A stretch of 5,539 nt of DNA from JBBAEV01 sp041655735 (GTDB lineage: Bacteria > Bacillota_I > Bacilli_A > RF39 > UBA660), in NCBI GenBank assembly GCA_041655735.1, contig JBBAEV010000049.1:1-5539 (forward strand), written 5' to 3'. Positions 1 through 5,539 of this stretch are shown here, piece by piece. The notes under the pieces are model-generated. The model was not told where the DNA came from, searched no databases, and saw nothing but the letters and a program-made list of their open reading frames with translations. How positions within the stretch are numbered: the stretch's first letter is position 1; every line of letters begins with the position of its first letter. The translations under genes were made by a program, and so were the position numbers.

Positions 1-1
1 G

Positions 2-682
2 GATCAAGAGCTTCAAGGATTGGCCTCTGCAGATAGGTTGTTATCAAAGATGAGCCAAGTCATGGAGAAGAGGAGTCCTAAATGGTTAATGGGGTGGCGT
101 GATATATGCCGAAGTACTGACGAAAGAACAATGATCGTATCTTTGATGCCATTAAGCGCAATAGGTCATACTTTACCCTTATTCAGGTTAAATTATTCTA
201 GCCTTAAGACCTCAAATGTTATGTTTATGGCAAACCTAAATTCATTAATATTTGACTATATTGCACGTCAAAAGGCAGGAGGAACGCATCTTACCTACTT
301 CTATTTAAAACAATTTCCTGTTTTAACGAAATCACAGTATTCAATCGACGATTATAAGTTTATAGCTCAAAGAGTGCTTGAACTCGTGTATTCCTCTGAA
401 GCTCTTCGTCCTTGGGCTGAGGATATGGAATACCATGGAGATCCTTTCCCTTTCGATCCTGACCGTCGTGCAATCCTCAGGGCTGAATTGGATGCCCGTT
501 ATGCTCGGTTGTATGGGCTTAATCGGGAAGAGCTCATGTATATTTTGGATCCGAGTTCTGTAATGGGTGAGGAGTACCCATCTGAAACATTCAGGGTGTT
601 GAAAGACAATGAGATTAGGGAGTATGGGGAATTTCGGACCATGCGATTGGTTCTTGAGGCATGGGATCGTGATAATCCATAG
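2..682 (+). CDS. C-terminal part of an Eco57I-class adenine-specific DNA methyltransferase (5' end outside window)
   Basis: The reading frame is open to the left edge, so the gene starts upstream; an in-frame TTG at 20 is not a credible start. The visible 226 residues lack the S-adenosylmethionine-binding and NPPY catalytic motifs, which in this family lie further N-terminal. What is visible is typical of Eco57I-type methylases, including those in DISARM and type IIG/ISP-like systems: a target-recognition segment with SAIGHTLPLF (about residues 52-61) and IARQKAGGTHLTYFYLKQFP (87-106), then the conserved tail with RAELDARYARLYGL (160-173), YILDP (180-184), ETFRVL (195-200) and RLVLEAWD (215-222). 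From family knowledge, such enzymes methylate adenine within a short recognition site, either to mark host DNA or as part of a combined restriction enzyme. The stop codon is fused to the ribosome binding site of the HNH gene downstream. The tail (from about base 361) is clearly more GC-rich than the recognition segment before it. Family call is firm; the particular system is not. Confidence 0.88.
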   Translation, partial: DQELQGLASADRLLSKMSQVMEKRSPKWLMGWRDICRSTDERTMIVSLMPLSAIGHTLPLFRLNYSSLKTSNVMFMANLNSLIFDYIARQKAGGTHLTYFYLKQFPVLTKSQYSIDDYKFIAQRVLELVYSSEALRPWAEDMEYHGDPFPFDPDRRAILRAELDARYARLYGLNREELMYILDPSSVMGEEYPSETFRVLKDNEIREYGEFRTMRLVLEAWDRDNP

Positions 683-686
683 GAGG
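681..686 (+). promoter_or_regulatory. Ribosome binding site (AGGAGG) deciding the HNH gene start
   Basis: AGGAGG is a perfect Shine-Dalgarno match and overlaps the methylase stop (TAGGAGG). A GTG at 689 lies only 2 bases after it, too close for normal initiation. The adjacent ATG at 692 has a 5-base spacer, so 692 is the better start. The overlap suggests translational coupling with the methylase. Confidence 0.85.
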
Positions 687-691
687 TTGTG

Positions 692-1438
692 ATGGATGCC
701 CTCCAACGGGTAAATATCGAGATGATCGCTTATCAGAATGGGTGGGAGGTAACTGTCTCTTCCACTGATGAGGCTGTGGTGTTTCGTTCAGCCTTACACT
801 CTAAAGAGCTGAGGGTATCCATGACACCGGAAGGAGAATATCGAGTTTCATGTAACGCCATATTAGATCGAGATGAAATCTTTAGATTGTTAGGATATGA
901 TTATTTCATAGGAGATTCACTCCGAGCCTGGGATTCAACCTCTCTTGGAAAACTTCTTGAAACTACGGCTATGTTAGCAAGATCACTTCCTGATCATCCA
1001 CTTCAACTGTTCAAACAAAAAGTTCAGAATACTGTAATTGATAGAACTGAAGTAGAACGACTTGTTAAACAACGAATAGGTCAAGATATATTTAGATCTT
1101 CTTTACTAGATTATTGGGGTGCATCATGTTCTCTTACAGGGATAAGAGAAAAATCCTTACTAAGAGCAAGTCACGCCAAGCCTTGGGCTAAATGTGATTC
1201 TGATGAAGAGCGGTTGAACGTCTTTAACGGTTTATTGCTCGAAGCGAGATATGATGCTCTATTTGACCAGGGTTTAATCACTTTTTCTGATAAAGGAGAA
1301 ATCATAGTGTCAAATCACTTAGATGTTTGTACGCAAGAAATCCTTCAGCTGAACATATTTCCCCGCCTACGTTGGATAGCACCGGAACATATTGAGTTTC
1401 TTTCTTATCATAAAGCTCATGTATTCATGGAGCAATAA
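692..1438 (+). CDS. HNH endonuclease (HNH_2-type domain) coupled to the methyltransferase
   Basis: A 248-residue protein that probably cuts DNA, using a metal-dependent HNH (beta-beta-alpha metal) fold in its C-terminal half. The HNH_2 pattern is clear: IGQDIFR (129-135), CSLTG around C146-G150, SHAKPW with the likely catalytic histidine H161, N179-G180-L181 (NGLLL), and DALFDQGL (188-195). The first ~110 residues match nothing I recognise and could bind DNA or a partner. No signal peptide or membrane segment is seen, so it should be cytoplasmic. It follows the methylase directly with its ribosome binding site on the methylase stop, so the likely role is restriction partner of that enzyme; this is inferred from context. 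ATG at 692 is preferred over GTG at 689 because of spacing. GC content falls along the gene, from near 50% at the start to about 35-40% later. Nuclease family is well supported; substrate and modification dependence are unknown. Confidence 0.85.
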   Translation: MDALQRVNIEMIAYQNGWEVTVSSTDEAVVFRSALHSKELRVSMTPEGEYRVSCNAILDRDEIFRLLGYDYFIGDSLRAWDSTSLGKLLETTAMLARSLPDHPLQLFKQKVQNTVIDRTEVERLVKQRIGQDIFRSSLLDYWGASCSLTGIREKSLLRASHAKPWAKCDSDEERLNVFNGLLLEARYDALFDQGLITFSDKGEIIVSNHLDVCTQEILQLNIFPRLRWIAPEHIEFLSYHKAHVFMEQ

Positions 1439-1442
1439 CAAT

Positions 1443-1535
1443 ATGGTGGCAAGATCAGTAGTAAGAAGGAGGCGAAAATATAACATTTGGGATTTGACAA
1501 ACGGTCACATCATATCAGGATTAGAGAGTTCTTAA
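1443..1535 (+). CDS. Possible 30-residue ORF or gene remnant after the HNH gene
   Basis: This ATG lies 4 bases after the HNH stop, with GGAG at 1429-1432 (10-base spacer) as a possible ribosome binding site. The peptide has a basic run (RRRRK, residues 8-12) followed by YNIWDLTNGHIISGLESS. The IxDLTNGHIIS part resembles IVDISQGHIIS (residues 296-306) of the helicase encoded on the opposite strand, which is that helicase's motif 0 region. It could be a real short peptide, the truncated start of a lost third gene, or chance. It ends 2 bases before the helicase stop codon, where two modules seem to meet. I cannot assign a function. Confidence 0.25.
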   Translation: MVARSVVRRRRKYNIWDLTNGHIISGLESS

Positions 1536-1537
1536 TT

Positions 1538-4500
1538 CTAAGAAATTCCTAACTTGTGATCTACTAACATATCTTTCCCAAGAAAATAGTCTTCGATGAT
1601 TCCCCAACGATCCTCATTGCTATAATTGCCATCCATAAAATGATTCATGATGACAATAGCCCGTTTATGTCTGGACTCAATATCTGTCAACACATTGTTT
1701 CTGTAAGCTTTATCCGACTCGATTAATCGCCTAAGTTTTAATGGATCATTAATCCTCACAAAAATTGCAGGATTTTTACCTCCTGAAATTTCGTAAGATG
1801 CAAAATCAAATAATTGCAACATAGAAGCTAGCAATTGTTGAAATGATTGTCCATCATTATGTTGCGGAAGTCCCAGATAAACAACATAAGTGTTGTTGTC
1901 AAGATTTGGTTCAGCTATACTTAGGTAACGTAATAGATTGGAGGCAATGTAGCCTGCTTTATTTCCTCTGATTGCATATTCAGCCTTAGCCAACGCTGAT
2001 TCTTCAGAAGATTTTCTGCGTACAACAAATTTCCATTCCTCAGAAGGAATGTACGTGAAATCTACAGAATTAAAGCAAAATAGATCTAAAAGCATCTGTA
2101 CATATTCCTTCCTGACTTTTATCCCATAATGTGTCAAAAATATTTCATTGAAGTTAGAAAATTTAAAGTTTCTCCCACCATAATTTCTCTTTAAATCATT
2201 GAAAGTATCTTGTAATGCTTTAGTCAGCAAGGAGAATTTTTCTTTAACCCGATCATAGCTAATCCCATATTTAATAGATAATCTAACATTTGGGACAACT
2301 TTCTTTGTATCATAAGAGAATAAATTTCCCGAGAAAAAATCATATTTAAATTTTGCGAAGGTAAAGTTTTCGAATTTTGCCTCCCATAATTTACTTAGAT
2401 CAATCTCGAAAACATTTCCAGTCTTAAAAATTCTGGTAACTTCAATCTGACCTCTCCTTCCATACTCTTTCATGAGGGTAGGAAAACAATCTTTCATTTT
2501 AACACAATATTGCCCATATTCCGCTAGGAATACCTTTTCAATTTTTAAAGGAACAATAATGTATTGTTTTGTGAATAAATTCTTTGGCCGAACACTGAGT
2601 ACATTAAAATGATATTTATCAAGCAAATCTGTACTTAAAAGCATTAATCCACTTTTTACCTTCGTATCAACATTCGCCTCATCGAACAGAAACCCGAATG
2701 TATCTGGTGTAAAAAGCAAATTTCGTCTTTTGTTTTCATCATATAGAGAATATATTTTTTTCATTATCGCATGTATCTGGTAATGCCTAAGACCTGAAAG
2801 TCCCCATAGAGTTCTTGCATAATGCATGTCCGATAGAAGATAATCGGTGATCGCTTTTCCTTCCGGTAATTGCCTTGCGGCTCTGCCAACCTCTTGGACA
2901 TAATCAGATAGTGTTCCGGTAGGCGCATAGTGATATACATTTTCAATATCATGAATGTTCACACCCATACCAAACGCTTTCGTCGCCAACATCACCAAAG
3001 ACTCATTTGCCCGGAATTTTATATATGCTTCATTTTTTGCGATCGAAGACATGTTTCCGCTATAATATTTTTCAATCAATTTCATTTCTTGAGAGTGCTC
3101 AGAATTTTGAATGTAGAGTATTACATCCTCTATCTGTGATTTATACGGGAAATAGATGATTGTTTTTTGTTTTTCAGAAATGAAATAGTGAATTGCCTCA
3201 GCTGTTAATCGGACCTTCTCTTCTTTATCTGAATGGAGTTTCTTTTCTGAGTGTCTTATATTAAAAACAATGTTATCTCTTCTTACATAGCCGATATAAA
3301 GGTGTTCTGAATAACAAGTGAGATGGAGGCTAGTCTGTAGATCTCCTACTACATCATCATTACCTCCAAAAACAGCTGTAGCAGTTAAACACAATACAGG
3401 GAATGGTCTGGCATTGGACCTATTTTTATAACTACCTTTCCGAATTTTCTCAATGTGGTCTCCGAGAAACCAGTAATCTACTCGGAAGTCTCTCCCCCAA
3501 GTTGTAACTAGATGAGCTTCATCAACGACTATTAATCCAATCATTCTGTCACCAATGAGAGAGCGAATATCATAAGATAGAAGTAATTCAGGTGCGAGGT
3601 AGATTAAAGAGTATTCGCCGGATTTTATCCTTGCAATTCTAGATTGCCGCTCTTCAAATGTAATCGAAGAATTTAGATATGTACCGATTTTTATTCCTCG
3701 TTCTTCTAACTCATTTACTTGATCAATCATAAGCGCAACTAATGGAGAAATCACGAGTGTTATTGCATTATATTTTTCATGAAGGAATATGGCTGGAATT
3801 TGGAAAAATAAGGATTTTCCAGCCCCAGTGGGGGCTGTGACAATAATATCTGAATATTTTGAATCCATATTATTCAAAGCATTTTCAGATTGGGAAACGA
3901 CATCTGATATGATATGTCCTTGTGAAATATCAACTATTTTTATCGATGTTGATGGGTTCTCATAGAACTTCCCCTTTTTAAACTGTGCATCGTTACCCCA
4001 ATATCTTTTAAGAATTTCAATATGAACGTCTTCTGAGAGCATTGTTCTTTTTATTGAAGGAGTTCTAATAAATAACACATCATAGTATTTTCCTAACGAG
4101 TTTAATGAATTAATTCTTTTTTTGATTGAAGGAGAATCACCATCGTCATTCAGTAAAAATTTCTTATTTTGTAATTGGCCATCTTGTAATTGAGAGCATA
4201 CATAGGGTAATGATGATAACTCAATGTTCTCTAGGTCAGAATTATCTACTACAGTCACTTTCGGTTGCTTGTAGAATTCAATGATTGGAATTAATATACC
4301 AGCATCAATTTCATAATGTCTATTTATATATGTGATGAATATTACATCATTTTCCAATTTATAGTCTGAATATACACTTCTGATCCAATCGATTTCTGAT
4401 AAAGCAGTTTCCTCCTCCAAGGTCTTGATAATCTTTTCATTATTTATTGGATCAACGAGAGATATTGGATAATACTCATCAAATATATTGTTCTCAACAA

Positions 4501-4822
4501 TGAATATACGATTCTCAAACATTGAGAGATTATTTAGAGTATTGGTCAGAATTATAAATTCTTCATACAAAGCCCAAGAAGTAGTGGTGGATGTCAAAAA
4601 TCGTTTAAGTACTCGCTCAGCATTAAAGTACTCATTTGTTAGAGATTTTTCATCCCATTCTGAGGAGAGGTGTGGAATCCCTTTTTGGTCTAGTTCATTG
4701 TAGATCCCAATCGGAAACCCTTTAAATATTAAGAGTGCATCTTTGGCGTCACGTAACGGGGCTTCCTTTAAGAAATTATCTATGCTGCGGGCATAAACAT
4801 TGAAATTTTTTATAGCTTCCAC
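1538..4822 (-). CDS. RecQ-like superfamily 2 DNA helicase with large N- and C-terminal extensions
   Basis: A 1094-residue protein, expected to unwind DNA using ATP. The motor core spans about residues 295-680: motif 0 glutamine in SQGHII (Q301), Walker A PTGAGKS (331-337), motif Ia SPLVALMIDQV (359-369), DEAH box (434-437), the RecQ-type aromatic-rich loop TWGRDFRVDY (441-450), motif III LTATA (479-483), motif V ATKAFGMGVN (613-622) and motif VI QEVGRAARQ (643-651). The four-cysteine zinc-binding module that follows the core in classic RecQ is absent. The first ~295 and last ~415 residues are unassigned; the C-terminal part contains AIFVRINDP (1019-1027) and RWGIIEDYFLGKD (1072-1084). Typical RecQ is about 600 residues, so this is a specialised form. 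The start is GTG with AAGGAG 6 bases upstream; an in-frame TAA directly before it rules out a longer version. It converges on the HNH gene and probably ends an operon begun by the 147-residue gene. Helicases of this kind occur in phage-defence clusters (e.g. DpdF), but I cannot name the system. Housekeeping repair is less likely given the extensions. Confidence 0.9.
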   Translation of the reverse strand: MEAIKNFNVYARSIDNFLKEAPLRDAKDALLIFKGFPIGIYNELDQKGIPHLSSEWDEKSLTNEYFNAERVLKRFLTSTTTSWALYEEFIILTNTLNNLSMFENRIFIVENNIFDEYYPISLVDPINNEKIIKTLEEETALSEIDWIRSVYSDYKLENDVIFITYINRHYEIDAGILIPIIEFYKQPKVTVVDNSDLENIELSSLPYVCSQLQDGQLQNKKFLLNDDGDSPSIKKRINSLNSLGKYYDVLFIRTPSIKRTMLSEDVHIEILKRYWGNDAQFKKGKFYENPSTSIKIVDISQGHIISDVVSQSENALNNMDSKYSDIIVTAPTGAGKSLFFQIPAIFLHEKYNAITLVISPLVALMIDQVNELEERGIKIGTYLNSSITFEERQSRIARIKSGEYSLIYLAPELLLSYDIRSLIGDRMIGLIVVDEAHLVTTWGRDFRVDYWFLGDHIEKIRKGSYKNRSNARPFPVLCLTATAVFGGNDDVVGDLQTSLHLTCYSEHLYIGYVRRDNIVFNIRHSEKKLHSDKEEKVRLTAEAIHYFISEKQKTIIYFPYKSQIEDVILYIQNSEHSQEMKLIEKYYSGNMSSIAKNEAYIKFRANESLVMLATKAFGMGVNIHDIENVYHYAPTGTLSDYVQEVGRAARQLPEGKAITDYLLSDMHYARTLWGLSGLRHYQIHAIMKKIYSLYDENKRRNLLFTPDTFGFLFDEANVDTKVKSGLMLLSTDLLDKYHFNVLSVRPKNLFTKQYIIVPLKIEKVFLAEYGQYCVKMKDCFPTLMKEYGRRGQIEVTRIFKTGNVFEIDLSKLWEAKFENFTFAKFKYDFFSGNLFSYDTKKVVPNVRLSIKYGISYDRVKEKFSLLTKALQDTFNDLKRNYGGRNFKFSNFNEIFLTHYGIKVRKEYVQMLLDLFCFNSVDFTYIPSEEWKFVVRRKSSEESALAKAEYAIRGNKAGYIASNLLRYLSIAEPNLDNNTYVVYLGLPQHNDGQSFQQLLASMLQLFDFASYEISGGKNPAIFVRINDPLKLRRLIESDKAYRNNVLTDIESRHKRAIVIMNHFMDGNYSNEDRWGIIEDYFLGKDMLVDHKLGIS

Positions 4823-4970
4823 TTAGCACTCCTTGTAAAATTTTATTCAGGGAAACATTTCCCTGAGCCTTACACAATCTGTTATCGAAACCTTTAGACT
4901 CCAACCTGTCTCTTATCATTCGGATGCGTACATCCGACAGTTGGAAATGTTTATTAAAATCAAAAGGCAT
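4776..4970 (-). CDS. Doubtful 64-residue ORF overlapping the helicase start
   Basis: ATG at 4970 opens a frame that runs 47 bases into the helicase gene in a different frame. The first ~50 residues look protein-like (FNKHFQLSDVRIRMIRDRLE at 5-24, LNKILQGVLS at 41-50) and charged-helical. The last ~12 residues, over the helicase codons, look like out-of-frame noise (YKKFQCLCPQHR). Its ribosome binding site is weak (GAAG right next to the ATG). It begins 33 bases after the 147-residue gene, so it would fit an operon of three. It contains both inverted repeats at 4847-4866 and 4920-4937, which argues that the stretch may be a regulatory leader instead. It could also be the remnant of a small regulator gene. 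No family recognised. Confidence 0.35.
   Translation of the reverse strand: MPFDFNKHFQLSDVRIRMIRDRLESKGFDNRLCKAQGNVSLNKILQGVLSGSYKKFQCLCPQHR
4829..4834 (-). promoter_or_regulatory. Ribosome binding site of the helicase gene
   Basis: The minus strand reads AAGGAG, then TGCTAA, then the GTG start: a strong Shine-Dalgarno with a 6-base spacer. It fixes the GTG at 4822 as the start, because the TAA immediately before GTG is in frame. Confidence 0.85.
4836..4845. repeat. AT palindrome TAAAATTTTA
   Basis: A perfect 10-base palindrome between the helicase ribosome binding site and the larger inverted repeat. On the minus strand it includes TAAAAT, a possible -10 element, but no matching -35 is seen at the right distance. 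It may be chance in AT-rich DNA. Confidence 0.3.
4847..4866. repeat. Inverted repeat TCAGGGAAA-CA-TTTCCCTGA before the helicase gene
   Basis: Two perfect 9-base arms separated by 2 bases, ending 12 bases before the helicase ribosome binding site on the minus strand. This is the strongest palindrome in the window, and its GC-containing arms stand out from the AT-rich surroundings. As DNA it is shaped like the operator of a dimeric repressor. As RNA it would form about a 7-base-pair hairpin with a 6-base loop, able to influence translation start. It lacks a following U-tract, so it is not a normal terminator. It also lies inside the doubtful 64-residue ORF. The structure is seen directly; the role is inferred. 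Confidence 0.6.
4920..4937. repeat. Inverted repeat TCGGATG-CGTA-CATCCGA
   Basis: Perfect 7-base arms around a 4-base loop. In minus-strand RNA the loop would be UACG, a sequence of the stable UNCG tetraloop class, though closed by G-C rather than the favoured C-G pair. It lies about 98 bases before the helicase start, in the same leader as the 4847-4866 repeat. It could be an RNA hairpin or a second protein-binding site. No U-tract follows, so it is not a standard terminator. Confidence 0.5.
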
Positions 4971-4984
4971 CTTCGAATTTAATC

Positions 4985-5013
4985 TTCAAGTTGTTTACAA
5001 TGACTAACTTGAA
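4985..5013. repeat. Inverted repeat TTCAAGTT...AACTTGAA over the end of the 147-residue gene
   Basis: Eight-base perfect arms (4985-4992 and 5006-5013) flank a 13-base spacer, and the right arm includes part of the TAG stop codon. AT-rich and without a U-tract on the minus strand, it is at best a weak terminator. It might reduce read-through into the helicase, protect the 3' end of the upstream mRNA, or be chance. Confidence 0.35.
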
Positions 5014-5447
5014 ATATGATTGTAGATAATTTCTACTAATGTTCCAAATAAGATAACCCCAGTTGGGTCAATGCTAAGTGTTTCTGGTACTTGTTCTATC
5101 TTCTTATCTTTTAATGTATAGATGGAGTTTTTGTTAAAATAGTAAGTTTTGTCAATTATTTTTAGTTTCTCTTCATCATTTTCAATATCAGATTCTTCAA
5201 TGTAATATTCCGCGGATACAAAGAATTTCTTTATATCTAGTAAGTATTTATATCCGAACTTAAAAATAAAGTCTTGACCCAGTACTGTATACACTATTCT
5301 GTCCTGACAACAGGTGGCATGGGAATCCATCCATTTCGGATATTTTTTTAAATACTTAATAGTTTCGTTTCGAATTTGTTCCAAATTATGTTGTTGATTC
5401 TGGAGAATCCGTCGGATAAATACTTCTTTATTGATATGATTTTTCAT
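5004..5447 (-). CDS. Hypothetical 147-residue protein upstream of the helicase
   Basis: I do not recognise this protein. It is soluble in appearance, without signal peptide or membrane segment. The N-terminal ~36 residues are lysine/glutamine/asparagine-rich and probably helical. A Cys-Cys pair (46-47) follows SHAT, then alternating hydrophobic stretches such as IVYTVL (51-56) and FIFKFGYKYLL (60-70) suggest beta strands, then an acidic patch EESDIENDEE (84-93). The start is supported by AGAGG at 5454-5458 with a 6-base spacer to ATG, and a TATAAT lies further upstream. It is on the same strand as the helicase, with no clear terminator between them, so co-transcription is plausible. A regulatory or accessory role for the helicase is inference from position only. 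Codon content is AT-rich like the helicase gene. Confidence 0.7.
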   Translation of the reverse strand: MKNHINKEVFIRRILQNQQHNLEQIRNETIKYLKKYPKWMDSHATCCQDRIVYTVLGQDFIFKFGYKYLLDIKKFFVSAEYYIEESDIENDEEKLKIIDKTYYFNKNSIYTLKDKKIEQVPETLSIDPTGVILFGTLVEIIYNHISS

Positions 5448-5453
5448 AATTAT

Positions 5454-5458
5454 CCTCT
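5454..5458 (-). promoter_or_regulatory. Ribosome binding site of the 147-residue gene
   Basis: The minus strand reads AAGAGGATAATTATG, giving AGAGG with 6 bases to the ATG at 5447. This supports that start codon. Confidence 0.7.
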
Positions 5459-5500
5459 TAATACCTTTATAACACAGGAGCAGTGTGTAAGCAATCTATA

Positions 5501-5527
5501 ATTATATACAATAAAATAATTTGAAAA
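5501..5527 (-). promoter_or_regulatory. Candidate sigma-A promoter for the 147-residue gene and helicase operon
   Basis: A perfect TATAAT -10 element (5501-5506, minus strand) lies 53 bases before the ATG at 5447, a sensible leader distance. The best -35 match is TTTTCA (5522-5527), 4 of 6 to consensus, with a short 15-base spacer. No comparably good promoter was found between this gene and the helicase, so it may drive the whole operon. AT-rich DNA gives chance TATAAT matches, hence moderate confidence. Confidence 0.45.
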
Positions 5528-5539
5528 TAGATTGAACTG

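Noticed and set aside
378..563. 61-codon ORF on the plus strand
   Set aside because: Out-of-frame shadow inside the methylase gene.
689..691. GTG as start of the HNH gene
   Set aside because: Only 2 bases from the AGGAGG; the next codon, ATG at 692, has proper spacing.
341..706. 121-codon ORF on the minus strand
   Set aside because: Fully antisense to the methylase tail, whose conserved family motifs make the + strand reading certain; no ribosome binding site or recognisable protein.
1521..1552. AT-rich hairpin (TTCTTA-ATTC-TAAGAA at 1529-1544, with outer TTAG/CTAA) at the convergent junction, considered as a two-way terminator
   Set aside because: The stem has almost no GC pairs, an internal mismatch loop, and no U-tract on either side.
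2034..2051. Inverted repeat CATTCCT-CAGA-AGGAATG
   Set aside because: Lies deep inside the helicase coding region, with no neighbouring regulatory feature; such 7-base arms arise by chance in a gene of this size.
2764..3139. Short ORFs on both strands (2764-2952 minus, 2930-3139 plus)
   Set aside because: Both lie inside the helicase core, where the correct frame encodes conserved motifs V and VI.
4488..4703. 71-codon ORF on the plus strand
   Set aside because: Antisense to the helicase N-terminal region, with no ribosome binding site or family resemblance.
5472..5488. ACAC...GTGT inverted repeat in the leader of the 147-residue gene, considered as an operator
   Set aside because: Arms of only 4 bases with a 9-base spacer are too weak to support.
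1..5539. CRISPR array, tRNA or rRNA genes, insertion sequence or transposase, attachment site
   Set aside because: No repeat-spacer pattern, cloverleaf-like sequence, transposase motif or terminal repeats were seen on either strand.

Overview
The window looks like accessory DNA from a low-GC Gram-positive bacterium of the Bacillus/Paenibacillus kind. The reasons are strong AGGAGG-type ribosome binding sites, a well-supported GTG start, AT-rich coding sequence (hand counts on sampled lines give about 28-50% GC, mostly in the 30s) and protein families common in Bacilli. The genus cannot be fixed from this sequence. All family calls come from reading motifs by eye; no database search was run.

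Left part (bases 2-1438, + strand). The window opens inside a large DNA methyltransferase gene. Only its last 226 codons are visible: the end of the target-recognition region and the conserved tail of Eco57I-class adenine methylases. Its stop codon overlaps a perfect AGGAGG site that serves the next gene, a 248-residue protein with a C-terminal HNH_2-type nuclease domain. The two are therefore almost certainly co-transcribed and translationally coupled. This is the downstream end of a restriction-modification or DISARM-like defence module whose other parts lie left of the window.

Junction (1439-1537). The HNH gene and the helicase gene converge across 99 bases. The gap has no convincing terminator, but holds a possible 30-codon ORF. 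Part of that ORF resembles the motif 0 segment of the facing helicase.

Right part (1538-5447, - strand). Reading right to left from a likely promoter near 5501 come a 147-residue protein of unknown function, a doubtful 64-residue ORF, and a 1094-residue RecQ-like superfamily 2 helicase. The helicase has a complete motor core flanked by about 300 and 415 residues that I cannot assign. Two inverted repeats lie in the 150 bases before the helicase start and a third just beyond, over the end of the 147-residue gene. The closest lies beside the helicase ribosome binding site, suggesting control of helicase expression.

Taken together, the window looks like the meeting point of two defence-type modules: a methylase-HNH cassette and a separate helicase operon. 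A functional link between them is inference from position and family only.
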